Source: Thiothrix sp. (GTDB lineage: Bacteria; Pseudomonadota; Gammaproteobacteria; Thiotrichales; Thiotrichaceae). Taken from it: 64,000 bases of DNA. Below are positions 23,309 to 32,800 of this stretch, one piece after another; within the stretch, counting starts at the first letter, position 1, and every line of letters starts with the position of its first letter. A program made the translations under genes and the position numbers. The notes under the pieces are model-generated. The model ran no database searches. It was given only the letters and a program-made list of their open reading frames with translations, and had not been told where the DNA came from. The stretch covers positions 1 to 64,000 of the forward strand of contig NZ_JAQTLS010000007.1 of assembly GCF_028714775.1 (NCBI RefSeq), given 5' to 3'.

Positions 23309-24187
23309 TTATCGCGGTGCGGGTACGCTGCCATCCGGCTGGTGGTAGTAGTCGTATTTCGAGAGCATGTCATTGGTAAAACGCCATGCTTCGTTATACG
23401 ACAAGCCACTGTTATCAGGAATGATGACTTTCACGTACAAATCCGTACCGTATTGCGCCTTCAAACCCGCCAATTCGCTTTCGAGCACATCACGCCCTAC
23501 GCTGCGCTGACCAGCTTCGCCCGGTTTGCGGATGCCGTAACCCCCTTTTTGGTAAACGACTTCCACCACCTGTTTGCCCTTGCTGGAGCGGGCAGGTTTC
23601 AGCAGTTTCTGATATTTCTTATCCAACTCGGCGTAACTGCCATTCATGCTGAGCAATTTCTTTTCGCTTTCATCCACTTTGGTGTAAAGGCCAGAAATTT
23701 CGGCGTTTTTGCTGCTTAATTCGGTTTGCAAAGCATTCAAAGATTGTTCGCGCAAGCTCAATGAATCCGCCTGTTCACGCGCCAAGGCTTGCAAACGGGT
23801 CAACTCGGTTTCCTTATCGGTATTGAGGCTGCGGGCTTGTTCGGTTTCTGCGCGACTGCTCAATAACTCCATTTCCAGTGCGGTACTGCGCTGCTGCAAG
23901 TAGTCCAGTTGCTCTTCCAGTGTGGCATTTTCCTTGAGCTGGAATTCTGCCACCTGTGCGGCTTTCTGCGCATCTTGGGCTGACTTTTGCGCTTCCACCT
24001 GTGCGGCTTCTTTTGCCTTGACACTGTGTTTCAGGTCATCCAACAGGTTGCGGTTATTCAGCGCCATCATCACGATGACCAGCAAGAATATCTTCAGGAT
24101 CACCATCATCACGTTACTGAAAGAAGACCAGAAGCCTTCTTCCATCTCTTCTTGCGCCCCCGTCAGGGAGGGAAAACCGCTACTCAT
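23309..24187 (-). CDS. membrane protein with long coiled coil, partner of the ExbB-like protein
   Basis: This 292-aa protein has one TM helix near the N-terminus (about 27-44). A coiled coil follows at about 50-190, then a compact C-terminal domain (VVEVVYQKGGYGIRKPG... DLYVKVIIPDNSGLSY). The topology is that of MotB/ZorB/TolR-type stator partners, but the TM helix lacks the usual ion-binding Asp. It starts 2 bp after the MotA/ExbB-like gene. The function is unknown; a mechanical or structural partner role is inferred. Confidence 0.65.
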   Translation of the reverse strand: MSSGFPSLTGAQEEMEEGFWSSFSNVMMVILKIFLLVIVMMALNNRNLLDDLKHSVKAKEAAQVEAQKSAQDAQKAAQVAEFQLKENATLEEQLDYLQQRSTALEMELLSSRAETEQARSLNTDKETELTRLQALAREQADSLSLREQSLNALQTELSSKNAEISGLYTKVDESEKKLLSMNGSYAELDKKYQKLLKPARSSKGKQVVEVVYQKGGYGIRKPGEAGQRSVGRDVLESELAGLKAQYGTDLYVKVIIPDNSGLSYNEAWRFTNDMLSKYDYYHQPDGSVPAPR

Positions 24188-24189
24188 GT

Positions 24190-25116
24190 TTATTTACCTT
24201 TGACATCCAAGCGGAAACCTTCACGTACTGACTCGCGGATAATGCGGATATTGTCGCCACTTTGCGCAACCACTGCCTGTAAATCATCCACCGCCAATTG
24301 CAGGCGTTCGCCAGCTTGCAGGAAACGGTCTTGCACGAGGGTGATGCTTTCTGCGGCTTTGCGCAGATCGGCTGCCAATACTGCGACATCGTGCAAGATA
24401 TTATTTTCAGCGTGTTTGAAGCGCGGCAAGATGTACAGCGAGGTAACATCCTCAATATTCGCCAGCAATTGGGTGCGGGCGTCTTGCAAGCGCAAATAGA
24501 AGTAGGCAAAAAACACGTAGCAGACAATCGCTGTTACCGTGGTGCTGAGGGAGTTGGACATGCCGCCGATAATGTCCCACATGCTTTTCATGTTATCCGG
24601 CGAATTCATCAAGCCTGCCGCGCCCATCAAAGCCACTGCCAGCGACACCACCGTACCCAACACACCCGCCAAAATCAGGATGCTGTTAACAAAGCGTACC
24701 AAGGTAAACTGCGCCATTTGGTTAGCAACCAAGGTCGCCGCCAACGCCCCTTGGTTGACGGGTGCTTGCTGACGGACAATGGTTTGCACCGCAAGGTAAC
24801 GGTTCACCACCAAGGCGGAATCTGACAGGTTGTAGGCCGGGTTTGCCGCATTTTCCTCAACCCGCTTGACGAACTGGTACAAAACATCCTGTTCGTAGCT
24901 GTAGTTCAGGAACATGAAAATCATGCGCACCAAACCAAACAGGAAAATCAACAGGATTATGCCATTCAGCACCAACCCCAGTTGCCCCGCCTGCGTGGAA
25001 GCAAAGAACGCCGTGACCTGTTCTTTATTGAACAATACAAATGCGCCCAGCAAAAACAGCAGGATCACCATCTGCAACAGGGTCAGGTAGTAGCGGGTCT
25101 TAGTCGGTTTCAACAT
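24190..25116 (-). CDS. MotA/TolQ/ExbB-family membrane protein
   Basis: This 308-aa protein has hydrophobic helices at about 9-33, 47-69, 135-165 and 185-210. The segment LAGVLGTVVSLAVALMGAA and the GMSNSLSTTVTAIVCYVFFAYFYL block match the conserved core of MotA/TolQ/ExbB channels. ATG 25116 is chosen over TTG 25125; either overlaps the end of rmuC. The neighbour downstream is a single-TM coiled-coil protein, so the two may form an ion-driven complex. Confidence 0.7.
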   Translation of the reverse strand: MLKPTKTRYYLTLLQMVILLFLLGAFVLFNKEQVTAFFASTQAGQLGLVLNGIILLIFLFGLVRMIFMFLNYSYEQDVLYQFVKRVEENAANPAYNLSDSALVVNRYLAVQTIVRQQAPVNQGALAATLVANQMAQFTLVRFVNSILILAGVLGTVVSLAVALMGAAGLMNSPDNMKSMWDIIGGMSNSLSTTVTAIVCYVFFAYFYLRLQDARTQLLANIEDVTSLYILPRFKHAENNILHDVAVLAADLRKAAESITLVQDRFLQAGERLQLAVDDLQAVVAQSGDNIRIIRESVREGFRLDVKGK

Positions 25117-26416
25117 CAGTTTCAAAATCCTTGGTATAAGGCGGACGTGGTATAACTTCGACTGGCACTGGTTCGGAAATGTTCCGCCCCGATGATACCC
25201 CTAACTCAGCAAGCCGCCGCACACCCGGTAACACACTGCGCTCCAGTGAACCGAGTGCTTTGTTGTAGGTATCCACACTGCTGCCGAGATTTCGTCCCAT
25301 ACGTTCCATGTGGTCAAGAAAAACCGCCAAGCGTTTGTGCAGCTCCTCGCCTAATTCACGTACTTTTCCGGCATTTTCTGCCAGTACGGTCTGCTTCCAG
25401 CCAAAGGCAACGGAACGCAACAAAGCCACCAGCGTAGTCGGGGAAGCCAATACTACCCGGTCATTCAGGGCATCATGCAACAAGGTTTTATCCTGTTCCA
25501 GTGCTGCCCCTAAAAATTGTTCGCCGGGAATGAACAACACCACAAAATCAGGCGAATGTTCAAATTGTTCCCAATAACGTTTGCCCGCCAAAGTACGCAC
25601 ATGCTCACGCACATGCCGCGCGTGGCGTTGCAAATGGTGCTTGCGGCTTGCTTCGCTATCGGCATTCACGGCATCAAGGTAAGCATCCATTGGGGCTTTC
25701 GCATCAACGATCATTTCGCGTTTGTCCGGCATACGGATCACCATATCCGGGCGGATCGTGCGGTCAGTGTTGCTGCGTTGCGCCTGCTCCACAAAATCAC
25801 AATGTTCCACCATCCCGGACAATTCTGCAATGCGCCGCAAGCTAAGTTCACCCCATTGCCCGCGTATGCCGGGGACACGCAAGGCCGTAGCCAAACGTCC
25901 GGTTTCGTCGCGCAATGCCGACTGGTCGTGCATCATACCGCGAATCTGTTCACTGAGTGTGCCGAAAGTAGCCTGCCGTTCCTTTTCAATCTGACGGATT
26001 TGCGCCTCGGTTTTTGTCAGCGCTTCACGGATGGGTTCAACCAAATGCTGGATGGAATGCTGGCGTTGCTCAAGGTCAGCGCGGGATTCCACATGGAAAC
26101 GCCCCATGGTTTCCTGCGCCAATTGCAGGAACTGGGTATTATTGTCCCGCAAGGCACGCTGCGATAGCGAAGCAAAGGTATTGTGCAAGCGGTCTTGCGC
26201 ATCATCCAGCATCCGCAAGCGTTCTTCGTTGATTTGCTCTTCGGTCTGCAACTGCAATTGCAAGCGCTCCAGTTCGCGGCGAGCCTGACGCAAGGACGGA
26301 CTGTAGATCAGATGGGCAGCCAGCAAGCCAAACGCAAACATCACCACGGCGGTGATGAACACGATATGCTGGTCGATAAATGCGCCCAATGGGAAAGGGG
26401 GATTGTTAACGCTCAC
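25100..26416 (-). CDS. rmuC: DNA recombination protein RmuC
   Basis: The protein has an N-terminal TM helix, a long coiled coil (about 50-165), and the RmuC nuclease-like domain with RGQWGELSLRRIAELSGM, PDMVIRMPDKREMIVDAKAP and SPTTLVALLRSVAFGW. RmuC limits recombination at inverted repeats in E. coli. The first usable start is GTG 26416 (GGAG upstream); a TTG at 26431 also exists. Either overlaps or abuts minE, an uncommon neighbour. Confidence 0.93.
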   Translation of the reverse strand: MSVNNPPFPLGAFIDQHIVFITAVVMFAFGLLAAHLIYSPSLRQARRELERLQLQLQTEEQINEERLRMLDDAQDRLHNTFASLSQRALRDNNTQFLQLAQETMGRFHVESRADLEQRQHSIQHLVEPIREALTKTEAQIRQIEKERQATFGTLSEQIRGMMHDQSALRDETGRLATALRVPGIRGQWGELSLRRIAELSGMVEHCDFVEQAQRSNTDRTIRPDMVIRMPDKREMIVDAKAPMDAYLDAVNADSEASRKHHLQRHARHVREHVRTLAGKRYWEQFEHSPDFVVLFIPGEQFLGAALEQDKTLLHDALNDRVVLASPTTLVALLRSVAFGWKQTVLAENAGKVRELGEELHKRLAVFLDHMERMGRNLGSSVDTYNKALGSLERSVLPGVRRLAELGVSSGRNISEPVPVEVIPRPPYTKDFETDVETD

Positions 26417-26672
26417 GCTCCGGTAAAGCAATGTTCAATTCCAATACGTCGTAATCTGCGCCTTTTTCAAACTGCACATTGACCTGTTCATCCGTAATCG
26501 CCACGTATTTACGGATGACTTCCATGATGTCACGGCGTAATTGGGGCAAGTATTCCGGGCCATTACGGTCGAGGCGTTCATGCGCAATGACAATCTGCAA
26601 GCGTTCCTTCGCAACCTTGGCGCTATTGGGCTTGCTCTGCTTAAAGTAATCAAACCATCCCATAGCCATCAC
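26406..26672 (-). CDS. minE: cell division topological specificity factor MinE
   Basis: The 88-aa protein has MGWFDYFKQSKPNSAKVAKERL (membrane-targeting and MinD-binding start), then RRDIMEVIRKYVAITDEQVNV and the beta domain. MinE drives MinD oscillation. Its start overlaps the minD stop by 4 bp. The in-frame MGWFDYF start is equally possible. Confidence 0.97.
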   Translation of the reverse strand: MMAMGWFDYFKQSKPNSAKVAKERLQIVIAHERLDRNGPEYLPQLRRDIMEVIRKYVAITDEQVNVQFEKGADYDVLELNIALPERER

Positions 26673-27475
26673 CCGAACAACCGTTTGAGGAAACCCTTTT
26701 TCTCCACTTCAAGGAAGCGATGAGGCACTGTTTCGCCCAAGAAACGGCGCACGAAATCGTCATACGCTTGCCCAGCATCACTGGTTTTATCCAAAATCAC
26801 GGGCGTACCACTATTGGATGCCTGCAACACACTTTGCGATTCAGGGACAACACCAATCAGCGGAACGGCGAGGATTTCCAGAATATCTTCCATCCCCAGC
26901 ATTTCACCGGAAGCCACCCGCGTTGGGGAATAGCGGGTAATCAGCAGGTGTTCGCGCACATTACCGCCCTGCTCGGCCTTTTGGGTCTTGCTTTGCAACA
27001 ACCCCAAAATACGGTCAGAGTCACGTACCGAAGACACTTCCGGGTTAGTTACCACCACCGCATCGTCAGCAAAATACATTGCCATGTGCGCACCGCGCTC
27101 AATACCCGCTGGAGAATCGCACACGATAAAATCGAAACCATCATCGCGCAAACCATCCATGACACGACCGACACCTTCTTGCGTCAATGCGTCTTTATCA
27201 CGGGTTTGGGATGCTGGTAAAACATGCAGGTTTTCGGTGTGCTTATCGCGGATCAACGCTTGTTTTAGGGAAGCTTCGCCATTGATGACATTTACGAAAT
27301 CATAGACAACGCGCCGCTCACACCCCATGATCAGGTCAAGGTTACGCAAACCTACGTCAAAGTCGATCACTGCGGTTTTGTAGCCACGCATGGCAAGCCC
27401 CGTAGCAAATGCCGCACTGGTTGTCGTTTTGCCGACACCACCTTTGCCCGAAGTTACTACAACTATCCTGCTCAA
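26669..27475 (-). CDS. minD: septum site-determining ATPase MinD
   Basis: This 268-aa ParA-type ATPase has deviant Walker A GKGGVGKTTT near residue 10, FDVGLRNLDLIMG and the switch segment FIVCDSPAGIERGA. A C-terminal amphipathic helix (EVEKKGFLKRLFG) binds the membrane. It recruits MinC and is released by MinE. The gene lies in the order minC-minD-minE. Confidence 0.98.
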   Translation of the reverse strand: MSRIVVVTSGKGGVGKTTTSAAFATGLAMRGYKTAVIDFDVGLRNLDLIMGCERRVVYDFVNVINGEASLKQALIRDKHTENLHVLPASQTRDKDALTQEGVGRVMDGLRDDGFDFIVCDSPAGIERGAHMAMYFADDAVVVTNPEVSSVRDSDRILGLLQSKTQKAEQGGNVREHLLITRYSPTRVASGEMLGMEDILEILAVPLIGVVPESQSVLQASNSGTPVILDKTSDAGQAYDDFVRRFLGETVPHRFLEVEKKGFLKRLFG

Positions 27476-27581
27476 AAGACGCTCCTTTTATATTATTCAG
27501 ACTGGAGGGCTAATCCTGCCGTAGACCCATCCAGAATATTAGCAGACACCACCGTTTTTTAGCAAAAAATAGACACGGAAT

Positions 27582-28298
27582 TCAGAACATCGGTGCAATT
27601 CTCAGCTTTTCCCCTTCCAACCAGACCATCGCAGGCTGTCCCTTTAGGTCAGTCTCGATTTCATCCAGTAAACGGTAGTTACCGGCAATCGCTACCAGCT
27701 CGGCTTCCAATTTCTGGCAAAATATCCGCGCACTGGTATCACCATGGATACCTGCCAATACCCGCCCCCGTAGCGAGCCATAAACATGCACCGAACCGCC
27801 CGCGAGAATTTCTGAACCCGCGCTGGTGTGCTGTAACACCACAATATCGCCATCCGGGAAATAGACTTGCTGGCCTGAACGCACCGGGCGCTCAATCACT
27901 TCGATGCTTTTACCTGCTGTGACAGGTTCTTGTACCGCAGGACGCCCAGTACGCGGGATTGCGCTCTGGCGGACAGGGCGTAGCATTGCCCACCCCGCCA
28001 GCACTGCCTGTTCCTGACAGGCATCGGGAATATTACGGATACCAACAGGTATAAACCCTAAGTCCACAATGGCTTCACGTAACGCTTGAAAATCCAGCCG
28101 CTGACAGGCATCGCCCAAGGAACTGCAATCCACCACCAAGGGACTGTTAACGAATAACTGGGGCACACTGTCCCGTTTCTGTTGTAAGCCCTGCCTGACT
28201 TTCGCCACATCCGGGGAAGCCAGTTGCAAGACACTCACCAAAGTCATCTCACCCTTGATTTCGACTACATCTGCGGACATTACGTCTACTCCTGTCAA
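27582..28298 (-). CDS. minC: septum formation inhibitor MinC
   Basis: The 238-aa protein has an N-terminal FtsZ-inhibiting domain. The C-terminal right-handed beta-helix (about 130-235) has GDIVVLQHTSAGSEILAGGS and VHVYGSLRGRVLAGIHGD. It blocks Z-ring assembly away from midcell. A 106-bp gap separates it from minD, enough for a second promoter. Confidence 0.96.
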   Translation of the reverse strand: MTGVDVMSADVVEIKGEMTLVSVLQLASPDVAKVRQGLQQKRDSVPQLFVNSPLVVDCSSLGDACQRLDFQALREAIVDLGFIPVGIRNIPDACQEQAVLAGWAMLRPVRQSAIPRTGRPAVQEPVTAGKSIEVIERPVRSGQQVYFPDGDIVVLQHTSAGSEILAGGSVHVYGSLRGRVLAGIHGDTSARIFCQKLEAELVAIAGNYRLLDEIETDLKGQPAMVWLEGEKLRIAPMF

Positions 28299-28460
28299 TC
28301 ATGAACCCATCATCCTTCGATAACAAATCTGACGAATGGTACTGTATGTGACTATAAATTAGGCAAATCAATTTTATCTTTAGGCCATGTTAATTTATAA
28401 TCAAGGCTACAGCGAACAAAAAAAATTCACTTTGCAAATTTTGTGTTGGGGCTTAACACT

Positions 28461-29816
28461 ATGTATAGGGGCGTATGTTTGTCACTTAAATTCAGTGGCG
28501 TGGTAGTTGTCACCATGCTTTCCACCCTTCCGCTTAGTAGTCACGCCGATACCGCGAGCCTTCCTACGCCTGTCATCGCCAGCTATTCCGCGTCCGGCTC
28601 AGCACAAGAGCCATCATCTTCCCAGTTCTCCATTGCCAGCGCTTTGTTGGGGCATCCCGCCAATAATGACGACATAAAACGCGGCCTAGAACAGATGGAA
28701 CAGTCAGCGGGACAAGGTTACGCGCCTGCACTGTTTGAGCTTGCCAATTTCTACGAAAATGGTGTGCATGTAAAGCAGGATGTCAGCAAAGCGGCTAATC
28801 TTTATGAACAAGCGGCAGTTCAAGGTTATGTTGACGCCCAATACAACCTCGCCCTGCTGCAACTTAAGCCACCCAAAGACATTACCAAAGCCCGTTACTG
28901 GTTCGAAAAAGCCGCCCAACAAAAAGATACCGAAGCCCAATACAACCTTGCCCTGCTGTTTGACACCCCGGAAAACGGGATCGCTGACCCGCTAGAAGCC
29001 ACCCATTGGTTTACCCAAGCTGCCCAAAATGGGCACAAAGACGCCCAATTTGATCTGGGCGTGCGTTACCTGAAAGGCACAGCATTGCCCGTCAATCTCT
29101 CCCAAGCCGCGTACTGGTTCAGCCGTGCTGCTGAACAAAATGACCCTGCCGCCGCCTTTAATCTGGCACTGCTGTACGAAGACGGGCAAGGGATCGCCAA
29201 AAGCCTAGATAAAGCCATCTACTGGTATCGCAAGGCCGCGCAACTCGGCGAAGCGGGCGCACAATACAACCTTGGCATCAAATACCTGATGGGCGAAGGC
29301 GTGCAGCAAGACCACACCAAAGCCATTGAGTGGATACGCAAAGCAGCAGACGGCGGCAACCCGGCAGCGCAGTACACCGTGGGTTATATGTACGATCAGG
29401 GCATGGATTTCCCCAAAGACGACGAAATGGCTTTGTATTGGTATCGCCAGTCGGCGGAACAGAATTACCCCGATGCCCAATTCGCACTGGCACTGATGTT
29501 TTCCAAGGGGCAAGGCGTTGCCGCTGACAATGAGGAGGCCATCAAATGGTTCCGCAAAGCCGCTGACACTAATCACGCCGGGGCAGAATTTAACCTTGGC
29601 ACGTACATGGCGCACGGCATCGGCACGGCAAAAGACCTGCCAACTGCCGCTTACTGGCTCTCGCTGGCGGCTAACCAAGGCTATGAACACGCTGCCGCCA
29701 ACCGCGATTATGTCTTGCAACTGCTGACCCCAGAAGAGCACGACGAACTCACCCACCGTTTGGAAACCGCCGCCAAAACCGTACAGCATCAGGACAAGCA
29801 AGCCTCCATCCAGTAG
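28461..29816 (+). CDS. exported Sel1-repeat protein
   Basis: The protein (about 451 aa from ATG 28461; GTG 28443 is also possible) has a signal peptide ending near SSHADTA. It carries a long run of about nine Sel1 repeats of about 36 residues, e.g. AQYNLALLFDTPENG, AQYNLGIKYLMGEGVQQDH and AQYTVGYMYDQGMDFPKDD. These helical repeats form protein-binding superhelices. It is divergent from minC and followed after 33 bp by mfd. Confidence 0.85.
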   Translation: MYRGVCLSLKFSGVVVVTMLSTLPLSSHADTASLPTPVIASYSASGSAQEPSSSQFSIASALLGHPANNDDIKRGLEQMEQSAGQGYAPALFELANFYENGVHVKQDVSKAANLYEQAAVQGYVDAQYNLALLQLKPPKDITKARYWFEKAAQQKDTEAQYNLALLFDTPENGIADPLEATHWFTQAAQNGHKDAQFDLGVRYLKGTALPVNLSQAAYWFSRAAEQNDPAAAFNLALLYEDGQGIAKSLDKAIYWYRKAAQLGEAGAQYNLGIKYLMGEGVQQDHTKAIEWIRKAADGGNPAAQYTVGYMYDQGMDFPKDDEMALYWYRQSAEQNYPDAQFALALMFSKGQGVAADNEEAIKWFRKAADTNHAGAEFNLGTYMAHGIGTAKDLPTAAYWLSLAANQGYEHAAANRDYVLQLLTPEEHDELTHRLETAAKTVQHQDKQASIQ

Positions 29817-29849
29817 AATGCAGGGCTTTAAGAAAATAAGCCCGCATCC

Positions 29850-32800
29850 ATGTCTGCATTGCTCAAGCCCCAATATCCTGCCGCTCCCAATGGCATTATC
29901 CGCTGGGGACAACTGTACGGTTGTTCCCATGAATGGCTGATCGCCCAGTCCGCCCAAGGCTTTGACGGCTTGTTGCTGCTGGCAGTGCCGGATGTACATA
30001 CTGCTTACCAGATGGAATCGGCGTTGCAATTTTTCGCACCGGAAATTCCGCGCCACATTTTCCCGGATTGGGAAACCCTGCCCTACGACGTATTTTCACC
30101 GCATGAAGACATCATTTCCGAACGCCTGAAAACGCTGGCGACGCTGCAAAACCTGAAGCGCGGCATCTTGATTGTGCCCGCCACCACGCTGTTACACCGC
30201 CTTGCACCGACCAGTTACGTGCACGGACATACCTTCGTGGTACGCAAAGGTTCGCCGCTCGACATCGACAAATTACGCAAACAACTGGAAGAAGCAGGCT
30301 ACCGCAACGTCAGCCAAGTGATGGCACACGGCGAATACGCCACCCGTGGTTCGCTAGTGGACTTGTTCCCGATGGGCAGCACTACGCCCTACCGGATTGA
30401 CCTGTTTGACGACGAAATTGATTCAATCCGCACCTTTTCGCCAGAAACGCAGCGCACCGATGCCGTGGTGGACAGTATCGAACTGCTGCCAGCGCGGGAA
30501 TTTCCGCTGGATGAGTCAGGAATTCGCACTTTCCGCCAAAACTATCGGGCGCAAGTTGAAGGCGATTTGACCCGCAGCCGCATTTACGAAGGGGTGAGTC
30601 AGGGCAAGCCGCCAGCGGGGATTGAGTATTACTTGCCGCTGTTCTTTGAGCATACTGCGACGCTGTTTGATTACTTGCCGAAGAAAACACTACTGGTACT
30701 CGCTGAGGGTGTGGATGCGGCGGTTAAGCAGTTTTGGGAGACGGTGGAGTATCGGTATGAGCAGCGGCGGCATGATATTGAACGTCCATTGCTTGCGCCG
30801 GAGAAATTGTTTCTGACAGCGGCGATGCTGCAAAGCTGGGTGGGGGATTATCCAAGGGTTGAGGTTCAAAGATTTAAAGAAACCCCTCCCGGCCTCCCCT
30901 TATCAGGGGAGGAGAAAGAAGCTCCTCTCTCCAGTCCCTCCCCTGATAAGGGGAGGTTAGGAGGGGTTTCTTCAATCAACTACCCCATCGCCGCCCTCCC
31001 CTCGCTGCTCATCCACGCCCGCCAAGAGCAGCCGCTGTTCCTGCTGTTCAACTTCCTCAAAGACCTGAAAGGGCGCGTACTATTCACCGCCGAATCTGCC
31101 GGGCGGCGCGAAGCCTTCCTCACCCTGCTGAAAGACAACGGTATCGCGGTCAAAACGCTGGAAACCTGGCAGGATTTCCTCAACAGCAAAGCCGAAATGG
31201 CGGTTACAGTCGCGCCGCTGGAAAACGGTTTCTGGCTACCCGATGCGAAGATTGCGGTCATTCCCGAAAACCTGCTGCACGGGGTGCAAATCCAGCAGCA
31301 ACGCCGTCGCCGCAAAGCTACCCGTGATGCCGATGCCATTATCCGCAACCTCACCGACCTCAACGAAGGCGCACCCGTGGTACACGAGGAACACGGGGTC
31401 GGGCGGTATCTGGGGCTGGAAACGGTCACGGCGGGCGGGGTGACGGCGGAATATTTGCTGATCGAATACGCCAACCACGACAAGCTGTACGTCCCCGTTG
31501 CCGCGCTACATCTGGTCAGCCGTTACACCGGGGCAGACCCGGAACACGCGCCCTTGCACCGCCTCGGCAATGAGCAGTGGGACAAGGCGCGGCAAAAAGC
31601 GGCGGAAAAAGCCCGCGATGTGGCGGCGGAATTGCTCGACATCCACGCCCGCCGTGCCGCGCAACAGGGGCATAGCTTCCCGTTTGACGACAACGATTAC
31701 CGCCTGTTTGCGGGCGCGTTCCCGTTTGAGGAAACGCCGGATCAGGCACTGGCGATTGAAAACGTGATCAAGGACATGCGTTCCGCGCAGCCGATGGATC
31801 GGGTGGTGTGCGGCGACGTGGGTTTCGGCAAGACCGAAGTGGCAATGCGGGCGGCGTTCGTGGCGGCAAATGCGGGCAAGCAGGTGGCGATGATTGCGCC
31901 GACCACCTTGCTGGCTCAGCAGCATTTGAACAATTTCCGTGACCGTTTTGCCGACTGGCCGTTCAATATCGAATCGCTGTCACGCTTCAAGACTGGCAAA
32001 GAAACCAGCAAGGCATTGGAGGCACTCGCCTCCGGCAAGATCGACATCGTGATCGGTACGCACAAGCTGTTGCAGGACGATGTGCATTTCAAGCAACTGG
32101 GGCTGGTGATTATCGACGAGGAACACCGTTTCGGGGTGCGCGACAAAGAGCAGATGAAAAAGCTGCGTGCCAATGTCGATATGTTGACCATGACCGCCAC
32201 GCCGATTCCGCGCACGCTGAATATGTCGCTGTCGGGCTTGCGTGATTTGTCGATCATTGCCACCCCGCCGACGCAACGCCACGCGATCAAAACTTTTGTG
32301 TGCGAGTGGAACAAGACCATCATTCAGGAAGCATGTGCGCGGGAATTGTCACGCGGCGGGCAAGTGTATGTGCTGCACAATGAGGTCAAAACCATCGACA
32401 AGGTGGAGCAGGAACTCAGCGCGATGTTGCCCGGTGTGACGGTGCGCCATGCCCACGGGCAGATGCGGGCGAATGAGCTGGAAAACATCATGAGCGATTT
32501 TTACCACCAGCGTTTCCAGATTCTGATTGCGACCACCATCATTGAAAGCGGCATCGACGTGCCGACCGCCAACACGATCCTGATCAACCGTGCCGACAAG
32601 CTGGGGCTGGCGCAATTGCACCAGTTGCGCGGGCGGGTCGGGCGTTCGCACCACCGCGCTTATGCCTATCTGATTGCGCCGCCGAAATCCGCGCTCACGC
32701 CGGATGCGGTCAAGCGGCTGGAAGCAATTGAATCGCTGGAAGAACTGGGGGTCGGTTTCACGCTGGCGACGCACGATCTGGAGATTCGCGGCGCAGGCGA

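Noticed and set aside
23309..25116. Zorya defence system (ZorAB)
   Set aside because: The ExbB-like fold fits, but the partner lacks the TM Asp and OmpA-like domain, and there are no ZorC/D/E genes.
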